This document shows positions 14,518-15,049 of a DNA stretch of 15,049 nucleotides, one piece after another. Numbering within the stretch: the stretch's first letter is position 1; every line of letters starts with the position of its first letter. A program made the position numbers and the translations under genes. Source of the stretch: HGM11368 sp051883395. GTDB lineage: Bacteria > Bacillota > Clostridia > Christensenellales > UBA3700. The notes beneath the pieces were generated by a model. It was given only the letters and a program-made list of their open reading frames with translations. It did not search any database and was not told where the DNA came from. The stretch spans positions 1 to 15,049 of the forward strand of contig JBJETQ010000035.1 in NCBI GenBank assembly GCA_051883395.1, given 5' to 3'.

Positions 14518-15049
14518 ATGGCAGTTACTTTTGAAAGTTATTCCAGAAGAATCGATAAAATCAACAAATGTCTGGCAGAATACGGTATCGCAAGCCTTGA
14601 AGAAGCAAGAGAAATTTGTCTTTCTAAGGGCGTAGATTGCGAAGCTATCGTCAAAGGCATTCAACCAATCGCATTCGAAAATGCGGTTTGGGCATACACC
14701 GTAGGTTGCGCAGTTGCAATCAAAAAGAATTGTGTCAAAGCAGCTGACGCCGCAGAAGCTATCGGTATCGGTTTGCAATCTTTCTGTATCCCAGGTTCCG
14801 TTGCTGACCAAAGAGCCGTTGGTCTGGGACACGGCAATCTTGCCGCAATGCTTCTCAGAGAAGAAACCAAGTGTTTTGCATTCCTTGCAGGCCACGAATC
14901 GTTTGCAGCGGCAGAAGGCGCAATCGGTATTGCAAGAACGGCTAACAAGGTAAGAAAAGAACCGCTCCAAGTTATTCTCAACGGTCTCGGTAAGGACGCC
15001 GCTCAAATCATCAGCCGTATCAACGGATTTACCTACGTTCAGACCAAAC
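14518..15049 (+). CDS. GGGtGRT-family protein, 3' truncated by window edge
   Basis: An open frame from ATG 14518 (AGGAGG at 14503-14508) runs 177 codons to the right edge without a stop. The sequence fits the GGGtGRT family, normally about 330 residues, so a little over half is visible and the namesake motif should lie beyond the window. Recognisable parts are ESYSRRIDKIN (6-16), GIQPIAFENAVWAY (47-60), SFCIPGSVAD (88-97), GLGHGNLAAMLLREETKCFAF (from 102), LAGHESFAAAEGAIGIA (123-139) and INGFTYVQT (168-176). No biochemical function is known to me. Constant pairing with a NifU-like scaffold suggests it is the Fe-S recipient or a partner. No signal or TM segment is seen. Confidence 0.88.
   Translation, partial: MAVTFESYSRRIDKINKCLAEYGIASLEEAREICLSKGVDCEAIVKGIQPIAFENAVWAYTVGCAVAIKKNCVKAADAAEAIGIGLQSFCIPGSVADQRAVGLGHGNLAAMLLREETKCFAFLAGHESFAAAEGAIGIARTANKVRKEPLQVILNGLGKDAAQIISRINGFTYVQTK

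Noticed and set aside
1..15049. Mobile element, prophage, CRISPR or defence system
   Set aside because: No transposase, integrase, repeat array or toxin-antitoxin-like gene. Gene content is housekeeping and evenly composed.

Overview
The window looks like the chromosome of a low-to-moderate GC Firmicute, most likely an uncultured gut-type Clostridia. The reasons are the dnaG-rpoD-trmK-nif3 gene order, strong AGGAGG-type ribosome binding sites, sigma-A style promoters, U-tailed hairpin terminators, and a NifU-like/GGGtGRT gene pair that I recall mainly from anaerobic Clostridia. Genus-level placement is not possible by eye. I see no mobile elements, CRISPR arrays, tRNA or rRNA genes.

Layout. 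(1) 1-170: the tail of an unrecognised + strand gene, its terminator, and a promoter embedded in that terminator. (2) 202-2938 (+): asd-dapA-dapB, three consecutive steps of the diaminopimelate/lysine pathway, closed by a hairpin terminator. (3) 9254 down to 3011 (-): dnaG, sigA/rpoD, trmK, nif3-like, a COG1579 coiled-coil/zinc-ribbon gene, a two-TM membrane protein, then a DUF5714 gene. The first six are within 32 bp overlap to 12 bp gap of each other and look like one macromolecular-synthesis operon. DUF5714 follows after 60 bp with no good terminator between, so it may be the last gene. (4) 9499-10506 (+): dgt, a dNTP triphosphohydrolase divergent from dnaG, whose promoter sits so close to the ATG that the mRNA is probably leaderless. 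(5) 13529 down to 10609 (-): tyrS-yigZ-ilvE, tightly packed and probably one transcript, ending at a perfect bidirectional terminator shared with dgt. (6) 13808 to the window end (+): a NifU-like Fe-S scaffold protein gene followed 14 bp later by a GGGtGRT-family gene cut by the window edge, driven by a near-consensus extended -10 promoter.

Most of the window is core housekeeping. The parts least explained by known biology are the NifU-like/GGGtGRT pair, the DUF5714 cysteine-rich protein and the two-TM protein at the end of the dnaG operon. The main regulatory oddities are the leaderless dgt, the very short candidate leader of dnaG, and the terminator-embedded asd promoter.
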